In this document: in pieces, positions 56,429-64,000 of the stretch
Position numbering within the stretch: the stretch's first letter is position 1
Layout of the letters: each line of letters opens with the position of its first letter
Assembly (NCBI GenBank): GCA_023435645.1
Contig: JAEYRK010000053.1
Coordinates: forward strand, 32,773-96,772
Direction of reading: 5' to 3'
Length of the DNA stretch: 64,000 bases
DNA from: Bacillota bacterium
Lineage (GTDB): Bacteria; Bacillota; Clostridia; Lachnospirales; Lachnospiraceae
The notes under the pieces: model-generated
Seen by the model: only the letters and a program-made list of their open reading frames with translations
Database searches by the model: none
Told to the model about the DNA's origin: nothing
Program-made: the position numbers and the translations under genes

Positions 56429-57265
56429 ATGTCTTATAGAATTATTGGAGATAGTTGTACCGATTTACCGGAGCAGCTTAAGAAGGATGAGCATTTTAGG
56501 TTGGTTCCCCTGACCTTAATCGTAGATAATGTTGAGATCGTGGATGATTCCGGATTTGATCAGAAGGATTTTCTGCGGAGGGTGAAGGAGTGTCCAAGCA
56601 GTCCGAAATCTGCCTGTCCCTCTCCGGAGGATTATATGAGGGAATTTGATTGCGATGGTGACATCTATGTGGTGACGCTATCCTCCAGCCTTAGCGGTTC
56701 CTATAATAGTGCGGAGCTGGCTAAGAAGCTTTATCTGGAGGAGCATCCGGAGAAGAAGATTGAAATCATAGACTCCCGGTCCGCATCAGTCGCTCAGACC
56801 CTGATCGCCATGAAGATTAAGGAGCTGATTGAAAAGGGTCAATTGTTTGATTCTGTGGTAGGAACAATCCGCAGCTTCAGGGACAACCTGAAGACGAAAT
56901 TTGTACTTGAGAGTCTGGAAACCTTAAGGAAGAATGGAAGATTAACCAATCTGCAGGCAATCATCGCCAGCGCTCTGAATATTAAACCGGTTATGGGTGC
57001 CACACCGGAGGGGACGATCTGCAAGCTGGATCAGGCCCGCGGTATAGTAAAGGCACTGATTGCCATGACTAAAATGATCGAGCATGATGTGGTAAGACCG
57101 CAGGAGAAAACCCTGGGGATCTCCCATTGTAATAATTATGAAAGAGCATTGTTCGTGAAGGATGAAATATTGAAGAGAGTTCCCTTCCGGGATTGCTTTA
57201 TCGTGAATACGGCAGGAGTAAGCTCACTCTATGCCAATGAGGGTGGGATTATTACAGCCTATTAA
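56429..57265 (+). CDS. DegV family fatty-acid-binding protein
   Basis: 278 residues from ATG 56429 with GGAGG upstream. DegV motifs: DSCTDLPEQL, VVTLSSSLSGSYNSA, IDSRSASVAQTLI and a C-terminal lid. Homologues (FakB) hold a fatty acid and present it to the kinase FakA for phosphorylation; no fakA is near. Monocistronic by its promoter and the tRNA gene that follows. Confidence 0.92.
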   Translation: MSYRIIGDSCTDLPEQLKKDEHFRLVPLTLIVDNVEIVDDSGFDQKDFLRRVKECPSSPKSACPSPEDYMREFDCDGDIYVVTLSSSLSGSYNSAELAKKLYLEEHPEKKIEIIDSRSASVAQTLIAMKIKELIEKGQLFDSVVGTIRSFRDNLKTKFVLESLETLRKNGRLTNLQAIIASALNIKPVMGATPEGTICKLDQARGIVKALIAMTKMIEHDVVRPQEKTLGISHCNNYERALFVKDEILKRVPFRDCFIVNTAGVSSLYANEGGIITAY

Positions 57266-57325
57266 GACTGAGAAATACTGCATAAATTTGTACTGAAAAA
57301 ATAATGGATTTCATAAAATAAACAG

Positions 57326-57354
57326 TTGACTTTTCAGTACATTTATTAGATAAT
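57326..57354 (+). promoter_or_regulatory. tRNA-Pro promoter
   Basis: TTGACT (57326-57331), 17 bp, GATAAT (57349-57354), about 47 bp before the mature 5' end. Confidence 0.7.
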
Positions 57355-57400
57355 AACTAATGCGGTGCTTCAGTGAACAGTTGCATCGGCAAGTTATTAT

Positions 57401-57474
57401 CGAGGCGTGGCTCAGTTTGGTAGAGCGCTGCGTTCGGGACGCAGAGGCCGTGGGTTCGAGTCCCGTCGCCTCGA
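57401..57474 (+). tRNA. tRNA-Pro (anticodon CGG)
   Basis: Cloverleaf is complete: acceptor CGAGGCG (57401-57407) with CGCCTCG (57467-57473) and discriminator A; D stem GCTC/GAGC; anticodon stem CTGCG/CGCAG with loop TTCGGGA, anticodon CGG at 57435-57437; T loop TTCGAGT. 74 nt, no encoded CCA. Reads CCG codons. Confidence 0.97.
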
Positions 57475-57483
57475 GTAAAGTAT

Positions 57484-57522
57484 AACCTATAAGATCCGGA
57501 AACGGATCTTGTAGGTTTTTTT
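57484..57522 (+). terminator. Terminator of tRNA-Pro
   Basis: A 15-bp stem with one G-T pair, 57484-57498 with 57503-57517, around loop GAAA, running into seven T. Confidence 0.92.
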
Positions 57523-57669
57523 ATGTCCGGCCAGCACCATACAGGGCAGTCTCTATGCCACTGCTGTAAAGAAGAAGGTGCTGCTACTGTGAAGAAGATA
57601 GACTCTTGACAGCAGATGCTTGATGGATTACGATTGCATAAAATAAATTTAGTTTGGGGGAAGTATAAG

Positions 57670-58167
57670 ATGGAGATTGATATCAGAGCCATGGAAAAGA
57701 AGGATTGGGATAGCGTTGCTGCGATCTTTCAGGAAGGAATTGATCTTAAGACCTCGACCTTTCATCAGGAGGTTCCTTCCTATGAGGTATGGGATGCTTC
57801 CCACACGGCGGATTGCAGGCTGGTAGCAGTTCATGAGAATCAGGTGATTGGCTGGACAGCCCTTACCCCCTATAGCAGCAGGAAGGTATACCGTGGGGTG
57901 GCGGAGCTTGGCATCTATATTAAGTCGGAATACCGTGGACAGAAGGTAGGAGAGAGGCTCCTAAGGGCACTGATTGAAGAATCCGAAAAGCAGGGTTATT
58001 GGACACTGCAGGCCGGTATCTTTGAAATTAATCAGGCAAGCATTGCCCTTCATGAGAAGGTGGGCTTTCGTATGGTGGGCTATCGGGAGAGGATTGGGAA
58101 GGACAATAACGGAGTCTGGCAGAATATCGTATTAATGGAGAGAAGAAGCTCACGGACAGGAATATAG
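57670..58167 (+). CDS. GNAT N-acetyltransferase, phosphinothricin-acetyltransferase-like
   Basis: 165 residues from ATG 57670, preceded by GGGGGAAG; the frame from 57616 runs through the leader. Starts with IRAMEKKDWDSVAAIFQEGI; acetyl-CoA loop YRGQKVGERLLRALI; C-terminal ALHEKVGFRMVGYRERIG. This is the PAT/MddA group, which acetylates methionine derivatives, phosphinothricin or similar amino groups. The true substrate cannot be told from sequence. A pair of 21-bp direct repeats and a palindromic repeat follow. Confidence 0.88.
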   Translation: MEIDIRAMEKKDWDSVAAIFQEGIDLKTSTFHQEVPSYEVWDASHTADCRLVAVHENQVIGWTALTPYSSRKVYRGVAELGIYIKSEYRGQKVGERLLRALIEESEKQGYWTLQAGIFEINQASIALHEKVGFRMVGYRERIGKDNNGVWQNIVLMERRSSRTGI

Positions 58168-58187
58168 TTCTAATTCAACGGGGTTGC

Positions 58188-58237
58188 TCAGCCATTCCTG
58201 ACAGCAGGAAGGTGGTTCAGCCATTTCTAACAGCAGG
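58188..58237. repeat. Two 21-bp direct repeats
   Basis: Copies at 58188-58208 and 58217-58237 (TCAGCCATTyCTrACAGCAGG) differ at two bases, period 29. The second overlaps the start of the palindromic element. Confidence 0.8.
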
Positions 58238-58306
58238 GTCTGTTTTAAAACTCCAAATCTCTCACACGGAATGAGTGTTTGGGAATAGGAGTTTTGAAAC
58301 AGACCC
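58236..58306. repeat. Palindromic repeat element, copy 2
   Basis: GGGTCTGTTTTAAAACTCC (58236-58254) pairs with GGAGTTTTGAAACAGACCC (58288-58306): 19 bp with one G-T pair. The left arm matches copy 1 at 22863 in 17 of 19 positions. The centre (58255-58287) differs between copies. Confidence 0.8.
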
Positions 58307-58354
58307 TGATCAGTAATATTGGCATGATGATTAACAAAGGAATGATCAAACGAT

Positions 58355-59053
58355 CTAACAAATAAACTTCGGCTTTACAAAGGTGATCCCCGCGTCCAGA
58401 GTGCGGTCAATGATCTCCTGGAAATAACCAGGAACCAGCTCCTCCGTATAATCATGATCATGAATTAAGATGATATGATGTGCGTCAGGGTCCTGCAAGC
58501 TTCCTCCATTGGCAGGCTTCGGGTCAGCGATATGCTCCATGACCATCGGATAGGAGAAGGTGCTGTCAAAATGAAGACGGTATTCCTCATAATCGAAGGT
58601 CCAGAAGGTATCATAATCCTTGTCCAGCTTTTCCTCAAAAAACCAATCATAGGTAATTGGGATGCAGTCCAGTCTGCAAAAGCCATGGGAAGCCAGATAT
58701 TCCTGGAGCGCCGCTCTGTTCTCACCACCCTTATCACCGTAAGGGAAACGGAAAATCTTAACCTCGCGTTTTACACCGGCTTCTTTATAGAGGGCATTTA
58801 TTACCTCTTCCTGACGTTCAATTTCCTCAATACATTGTTCTAAGGAAATCTTCGAAAAATATGGATGGGAATAGGTGTGGTTTCCGATATATGCTCCCTT
58901 CTGTATCGCATAGATGGCATGTTCTCTAGCTTCCTCCACCCGTTCACCCCAGAAGAACATAACAGGTATGATATCCTTTTCAAGAAGATAATCCAGGATC
59001 TTTTTCGTATTCTTAGAAGGACCGTCATCAATGGTCAAATATGCAGTGCTCAT
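58355..59053 (-). CDS. Polysaccharide deacetylase (NodB domain)
   Basis: 232 residues from ATG 59053, with a G-rich site upstream; the frame to 59083 is an alternative. NodB motifs: TIDDGPSKNT (metal and catalytic Asp), GNHTYSHPYF (metal His pair) and FRFPYGDKGG. No signal peptide, so unlike PgdA it seems cytosolic or released by other means. The C-terminal half, with FWTFDYEEY and HHIILIHDHDY, resembles clostridial deacetylases acting on peptidoglycan or chitooligosaccharides. Substrate unknown. Confidence 0.88.
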   Translation of the reverse strand: MSTAYLTIDDGPSKNTKKILDYLLEKDIIPVMFFWGERVEEAREHAIYAIQKGAYIGNHTYSHPYFSKISLEQCIEEIERQEEVINALYKEAGVKREVKIFRFPYGDKGGENRAALQEYLASHGFCRLDCIPITYDWFFEEKLDKDYDTFWTFDYEEYRLHFDSTFSYPMVMEHIADPKPANGGSLQDPDAHHIILIHDHDYTEELVPGYFQEIIDRTLDAGITFVKPKFIC

Positions 59054-59126
59054 AACCCCCACTTCCTTTCGTTTAGTGACCATATCATATCATATTTTCA
59101 CAGAGAATTCCAGAACACTTTAACAG

Positions 59127-59420
59127 CTAGGAAACGAATGCACAAATGAGTGATATCACTGATATACATAGAGAGACCAAAGTAATACCAACAAAAAATA
59201 TGATCATCTTTCGTATGGTTATAATATCCTTCGCTTGCTTCGCCAATAGAGCGGTATTGATCTCATCCGAAGAAAGCTCACTGTCATAGATCAGATAAGC
59301 CCGTCCATCCTTTCGGTATATCTCATCTTCACCGTACTGGTCTGCGGCATTCTCATTCAGATATTTTTCTTTGTGTATCCCCAAGTCGATTAAATTAACC
59401 TTTAAATCTTTTTTTGTCAT
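59127..59420 (-). CDS. Small membrane-anchored protein of unknown function
   Basis: 97 residues; AGGAG lies seven bases before ATG 59420. The N-terminal 65 residues are soluble and charged (DQYGEDEIYRKDGRAYLIYD), followed by one hydrophobic helix (MIIFFVGITLVSLCISVISLICAFV) at the C terminus, as in a tail-anchored protein. No family recognised. It may be a single gene beside the deacetylase. Confidence 0.65.
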   Translation of the reverse strand: MTKKDLKVNLIDLGIHKEKYLNENAADQYGEDEIYRKDGRAYLIYDSELSSDEINTALLAKQAKDIITIRKMIIFFVGITLVSLCISVISLICAFVS

Positions 59421-59811
59421 AGTAAGCTCCTAAACTGGAAAATTTTATTACATTTGTAGTAATTTATACCATTATATGACATTGCCAATGTTATTTCAAC
59501 AGCTATCATTAAGATGGATGTAAAAAATATATTAAGATTGTATGATGCGGATAGTAAAGAGCCGGATAAAAAGTAATCTGAGGTTTAAGAATTGCTATTG
59601 ACAAATCCTTGTCCATATGACTATAATACTTTTCAAAATTTGTAATTGCCATCGGATGACAAATTGGCAGAGCTTTATCGGAGCATAAGGGAGTAATCGT
59701 CATAGTGAATGACAGAGGCGTCTTAGAATATTACTAAGGCGCTTTTTTGTTTGGATCTGACGGGCTGGCAAGGGTTGGTCCTGAGATAACAAAAGGAAAG
59801 GAGTGGGGAGT
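59421..59811 (+). promoter_or_regulatory. modA promoter and long leader
   Basis: TTGACA (59598-59603), 18 bp, TATAAT (59622-59627) is a strong promoter with start near 59634 and a leader of about 178 nt. It carries AATTTGT/ACAAATT and TTGCCA/TGGCAG pairings, CTTTAT/ATAAGG around loop CGGAGC (59673-59690), then the terminator hairpin at 59718-59748. This is the layout of an attenuated or riboswitch-controlled leader. The remaining 59421-59597 stretch shows nothing clear. Confidence 0.65.
59718..59748 (+). terminator. Terminator-like hairpin inside modA leader
   Basis: GCGTCTTAG (59718-59726) pairs with CTAAGGCGC (59734-59742), one G-T pair, then six T. It stands between promoter and gene, 64 nt before ATG 59812. 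Confidence 0.85.
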
Positions 59812-60594
59812 ATGGTAAAAAGAAGTCAAGGAATGGCAGTATTACTAATGATGCTTGTCATGGTCAGTTTATTTCTGTCCGCATGCAAACACCAGGGGGA
59901 TAAGAGGAAGGAGATACTGGTGGGGGCAGCAGCAAGCCTGAAGCATGTGATGGAGCAGATTAAGGAGAATTATGAGAAGAGGGAGGAGGAGATCACCCTG
60001 GAATTCACCTATGGAAGCTCAGGAACCCTGGAGCAGCAGATTCGCCAGGGGGCACCGATTGATGTATTTCTATCAGCTTCTCTCAAACAGATCCAGTCCT
60101 TAGAGAAGGATCACTACCTGATAGAGGAAACAGTTACGGACCTGATGGAGAACCGGATTGTACTGATCGTTCCATCAGACAGTGGTATTAGCCTAAGCAG
60201 TTTTGAAGAGGTCACCGGTTTATCGAAAATTGCAATCGGGGATCCGGACTCTGTTCCTGCCGGGAAATATGCCTGTGAGGTATTTGACTATTACGGAGTC
60301 CTGGAGGAGGCAAAGAACATAGCAGCCTATGGGAAGGATGTAACAGAGGTGCTTACCTGGGTTAGCTCCGGCAATGTGGAGGCCGGGGTGGTATATGCCA
60401 CGGATGCTGCTTCGACGGATCAGGTTACCGTGGCCTTGGTTGCTCCGGAAGAAAGTCATAGTAAGGTGATTTATCCGGCGGGGGTGGTAGAGGGGTCAAA
60501 GCAGGAGGAAGCAGCAAAGGACTTCCTTCAATATCTGACCTCTGAGGAGGCACAGAGGGTATTTGAGGAATACGGCTTTATTCCGATCGGATAA
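59812..60594 (+). CDS. modA: Molybdate ABC transporter, substrate-binding lipoprotein
   Basis: 260 residues from ATG 59812 with GGGGAG upstream. Lipobox LSAC after a hydrophobic signal. ModA fold: LVGAAASLKHVMEQI, FTYGSSGTLEQQIRQGAPIDVFLSA, AIGDPDSVPAGKYA and VSSGNVEAGVVYATDA, where the Ser residues of AAASL and GSSGT contact the oxyanion. Binds molybdate outside the membrane. First of modABC, next to nifH. Confidence 0.95.
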   Translation: MVKRSQGMAVLLMMLVMVSLFLSACKHQGDKRKEILVGAAASLKHVMEQIKENYEKREEEITLEFTYGSSGTLEQQIRQGAPIDVFLSASLKQIQSLEKDHYLIEETVTDLMENRIVLIVPSDSGISLSSFEEVTGLSKIAIGDPDSVPAGKYACEVFDYYGVLEEAKNIAAYGKDVTEVLTWVSSGNVEAGVVYATDAASTDQVTVALVAPEESHSKVIYPAGVVEGSKQEEAAKDFLQYLTSEEAQRVFEEYGFIPIG

Positions 60595-60666
60595 TGCCAG
60601 TCCGAGTCAAAGAAAGATTGATAGAACCTGAGGATTTCAGCACTTGAAACGGTAGGAGGAATGAAT

Positions 60667-61359
60667 ATGGATTGGTCACCGTTATGGATTTCATTGCAGA
60701 TAGCGATACCGGCAACAGCCATCACCGTATTCCTGGGTATTATCTGTGCCTGGAGGGTATATCGGACAGAGAAGAGACGAAGGAGGATCACGGATGCAAT
60801 CCTCACCTTACCTTTGGTACTTCCCCCTACGGTAGCAGGCTTTCTTCTACTGATGCTATTCGGAAAGAAGGGAATTCTCGGAGAACCATTACTTCAGATG
60901 GGAATCCGAGTCGTATTTACAAAAACAGCAGCTGTCATTGCAGCGATAACGATTTCCTTTCCGCTGATGTACCGATCGGCAAAGGCAGCCTTTGAACAGG
61001 TGGACCATAACCTGGTCCATGCGGCAAGAACGCTGGGAATGCCGGAGCTTAGAATCTTCTGCAGGGTCATCCTGCCACTGGCACTACCCGGCGTGATTTC
61101 AGGGGGGATCCTCTCCTTCGCCAGGGCGATGGGAGAATTCGGAGCCACATTAATGATTGCCGGGAATATACCGGGAGAAACCCAGACCATGCCCCAGGCG
61201 ATCTATATGAGCATACAGGGAGGGAGGACGAAGGAAGCCACCGGTTGGGTAATCCTCCTGATGTTACTTTCCTTTGTCATGATAGTAGGTATGAATGCGA
61301 TGGCACTGCGGAAAATGAAATGGGAGAGGAAACATTATGAGCATAATGATCGAGATTAA
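60667..61359 (+). CDS. modB: Molybdate ABC transporter, permease
   Basis: 230 residues from ATG 60667, seven bases after GGAGG; ATG 60661 is only one base from it. About five to six helices, with LPLVLPPTVAGFLLL and the EAA loop ARTLGMPELRIFCRVILPLALPG that docks on ModC, then SFARAMGEFGATLMIAGNIPGETQTM, typical ModB. It overlaps modC by 23 bp. Confidence 0.95.
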   Translation: MDWSPLWISLQIAIPATAITVFLGIICAWRVYRTEKRRRRITDAILTLPLVLPPTVAGFLLLMLFGKKGILGEPLLQMGIRVVFTKTAAVIAAITISFPLMYRSAKAAFEQVDHNLVHAARTLGMPELRIFCRVILPLALPGVISGGILSFARAMGEFGATLMIAGNIPGETQTMPQAIYMSIQGGRTKEATGWVILLMLLSFVMIVGMNAMALRKMKWERKHYEHNDRD

Positions 61360-62383
61360 AAAACAGTATAAGGAATTTACCCTTGGCATATGCATAGATG
61401 GTAAGGGGGAAGCCTTGGGATTACTGGGAGCCTCCGGCTGTGGTAAGAGCCTGACCCTTAGATGCATTGCCGGGATTATAACACCCGATGAGGGCAGGAT
61501 CATCTTGAATGACCGGATTCTCTTTGATTCCTCCCAAGGGATTAATCTTTCGCCAAGACAGAGAAATATCGGGATGCTGTTCCAGAATTATGCGCTGTTT
61601 CCTAATATGACCGTCAAAGAAAATATCGGAATAGGAATACGAAACAGACAGCACCGGAGGGAAGTTATTGCAGATCTGCTGACCACCTTTCGTCTGGAAG
61701 CCTTACAGGATAGATATCCCGGACAGCTGTCAGGTGGAGAGCAACAGAGAACTGCCATGGCCAGGCTGTTAGCTTATGAGCCGGAGGCTCTGCTACTGGA
61801 TGAGCCGTTTACGGCACTTGATTCCTTTCTGAAGGAGGAGCTGCAGCAGGAGCTGACAGGTATGTTAGGAAGGTATGATAAAGATATCATTATGGTGTCC
61901 CACAATAAGGAGGAGCTTTACCGCTTCTGTGAAACAATCGCTGTAATCGAACAGGGACAGCTTTTGGAATATGGTAGTAAAAACAAAATATTTCATGCTC
62001 CTGAACATCATAGGACAGCAAGACTTACCGGCTGCAGGAATTTATCCCGGGCGGTCAGGAGATCGGAATATGAGGTGGAGGCAATTGACTGGAAAGCATG
62101 TCTGAGAACGGATCGCATCGTGGAGGAGGATATTCGCTATGTGGGCATTCGTCCTGAGGATATGATAGCCGGAGGTTCTGGCAAGGAGAACAGGATACCG
62201 GTTTCCTTCAGCCATTTTGTTGAAGGCCCCCGGGAGGTCAGCATAGCGCTTCGGTCAAATGAGCGAAGTGATAGCAGAAGCCTGATTTACTGGACGATTC
62301 CCCTGCAGGAATGGAGAAGGAGGAGGGGGAAGTACCCAGAGTATATCTACCTGCCGAAGGAACAGATTCTACTCTTAAAATAA
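61337..62383 (+). CDS. modC: Molybdate ABC transporter, ATP-binding protein
   Basis: 348 residues. Walker A GASGCGKSLTLRCIAG, Q-loop LFQNYALFPNMTV, signature LSGGEQQRTAMARLL, Walker B ALLLDEPFTALD, H-loop VSHNKEE. The C-terminal 110 residues form a divergent TOBE-like domain (VGIRPEDMIAGGSG) that in other ModC proteins senses molybdate. It starts inside modB, implying translational coupling. Confidence 0.94.
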   Translation: MSIMIEIKKQYKEFTLGICIDGKGEALGLLGASGCGKSLTLRCIAGIITPDEGRIILNDRILFDSSQGINLSPRQRNIGMLFQNYALFPNMTVKENIGIGIRNRQHRREVIADLLTTFRLEALQDRYPGQLSGGEQQRTAMARLLAYEPEALLLDEPFTALDSFLKEELQQELTGMLGRYDKDIIMVSHNKEELYRFCETIAVIEQGQLLEYGSKNKIFHAPEHHRTARLTGCRNLSRAVRRSEYEVEAIDWKACLRTDRIVEEDIRYVGIRPEDMIAGGSGKENRIPVSFSHFVEGPREVSIALRSNERSDSRSLIYWTIPLQEWRRRRGKYPEYIYLPKEQILLLK

Positions 62384-63513
<1,130 letters not shown>

Positions 63514-63623
63514 AAGGGGAGGTAATTGCGAAGTATCAACAGGATCTGATAATTCTACAGCAGATCGATATTCCGGAGCAGGGATACATCGCAATATCTT
63601 ATATTAAATATGGAGGTGCAAAT

Positions 63624-63950
63624 ATGGTATTAATCAGATCAATCATTCGCCCTGAGAAGGTCGGAACTGTATTATCAGAGCTATTATCTGCCGGCTTTCC
63701 TGCAGTAACCAAGATGGATGTATACGGACGCGGAAAACAGAAGGGGGTTAAGGTAGGGGAAGTATTCTATGATGAGATACCGAAGGAGATGCTTCTGATG
63801 GTAGTGGAGGACACGGATAAGGAGGATGTAATCAGAATTATTATGAAATACGCCAGAACAGGGGACGAGGGACATTTCGGTGATGGCAGAATCTTCGTAA
63901 GCCCGGTGGAGGAGGCCTATACCATTAGTACTAAGAAAAAGGGACTGTAG
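63624..63950 (+). CDS. nifI1: PII-family nitrogenase regulator NifI1
   Basis: 108 residues. PII fold with opening MVLIRSIIRPEKVGTVLSELLSAGFPAVTKMDVYGRGKQKG, a T-loop lacking the uridylylated Tyr of GlnB, and the closing TGDEGHFGDGRIFVSPVEEAYTI. NifI1 acts with NifI2 to switch off nitrogenase when 2-oxoglutarate falls. Expected next genes (nifI2, nifD, nifK) lie past the window. GGAGGTG precedes ATG 63624. Confidence 0.93.
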   Translation: MVLIRSIIRPEKVGTVLSELLSAGFPAVTKMDVYGRGKQKGVKVGEVFYDEIPKEMLLMVVEDTDKEDVIRIIMKYARTGDEGHFGDGRIFVSPVEEAYTISTKKKGL

Positions 63951-64000
63951 GGATCGTTACCACCTGCCTGATTACCGGTATGAATATGTCTATCTGTGGG

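Noticed and set aside
58188..58237. Possible CRISPR array from repeated 21-mers
   Set aside because: Only two imperfect copies with an 8-nt spacer and no cas genes.
59509..59703. 64-codon minus-strand frame in the modA leader region
   Set aside because: No ribosome binding site, overlaps a consensus promoter and a terminator, and the product has no gene-like composition.

Overview
The window looks like chromosome from an anaerobic Firmicute of the Lachnospiraceae (clostridial cluster XIVa). The evidence is a FabT/FabK-type fatty-acid operon, type III glutamine synthetase, rubrerythrin, ferredoxin-domain aldo/keto reductase, DUF5721 and DUF1540 proteins, GC in the mid-40s by eye, strong AGGAGG ribosome binding sites and a nifH-nifI1 pair that marks a diazotroph. 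Species cannot be fixed from the sequence alone. No phage, insertion sequence or CRISPR array is visible. Gene order and composition look like core chromosome with a few accessory blocks.

Layout. 1-5.6 kb: 3' end of mutY, an SH3 lipoprotein, a LysR regulator divergent from leuBCD, and a half-size EamA transporter. 5.7-11.1 kb: a LysM/helical protein, DUF2935 and DUF1540 proteins, an AI-2E family permease, and a PiT phosphate permease with its DUF47 partner. 11.2-18.9 kb: amino-acid synthesis (ilvD, ilvB, serC, serA) and a DUF1015 gene; ilvD and serC share a near-identical 20-nt promoter motif. 19-22.8 kb: rubrerythrin, a DUF624 membrane protein, glnN. 23-33.2 kb: a complete type II fatty-acid operon (fabT-fabH-acpP-fabK-fabD-fabG-fabF-accB-fabZ-accC-accD-accA) with a textbook FabT operator at its promoter. 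33.3-37 kb: three minus-strand genes: a papain/C39-like protein with a damaged 5' end, a membrane protein and an ABC-F ATPase.

37.3-47.7 kb is the main accessory system. It has a YesM/YesN-type two-component pair, a ribose-type ABC importer, an SDR polyol dehydrogenase, a split DhaK/DhaL kinase without DhaM, and an RpiB-type isomerase. Together these predict uptake of a four-carbon polyol (D-threitol is the best guess) and its conversion through erythrulose and erythrulose-4-phosphate to erythrose-4-phosphate. 47.7-53 kb holds an aldo/keto reductase and a four-gene set (HSL-type esterase, condensation-fold acyltransferase, zinc-ribbon membrane protein, TraX-like acyltransferase) that may be an uncharacterised acylation system. 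53-59.4 kb holds DUF5721, CIRCE-controlled htpG with a Cys/His-rich insertion, degV, tRNA-Pro, an acetyltransferase and a NodB deacetylase.

59.4-64 kb: modABC followed by nifH and nifI1, so molybdate uptake sits next to nitrogenase. The modA and nifH leaders are long and contain terminator-like hairpins. The nifH leader also folds by hand into a compact three-way junction, one of the best candidates here for an undescribed RNA. The window ends inside the nif cluster.
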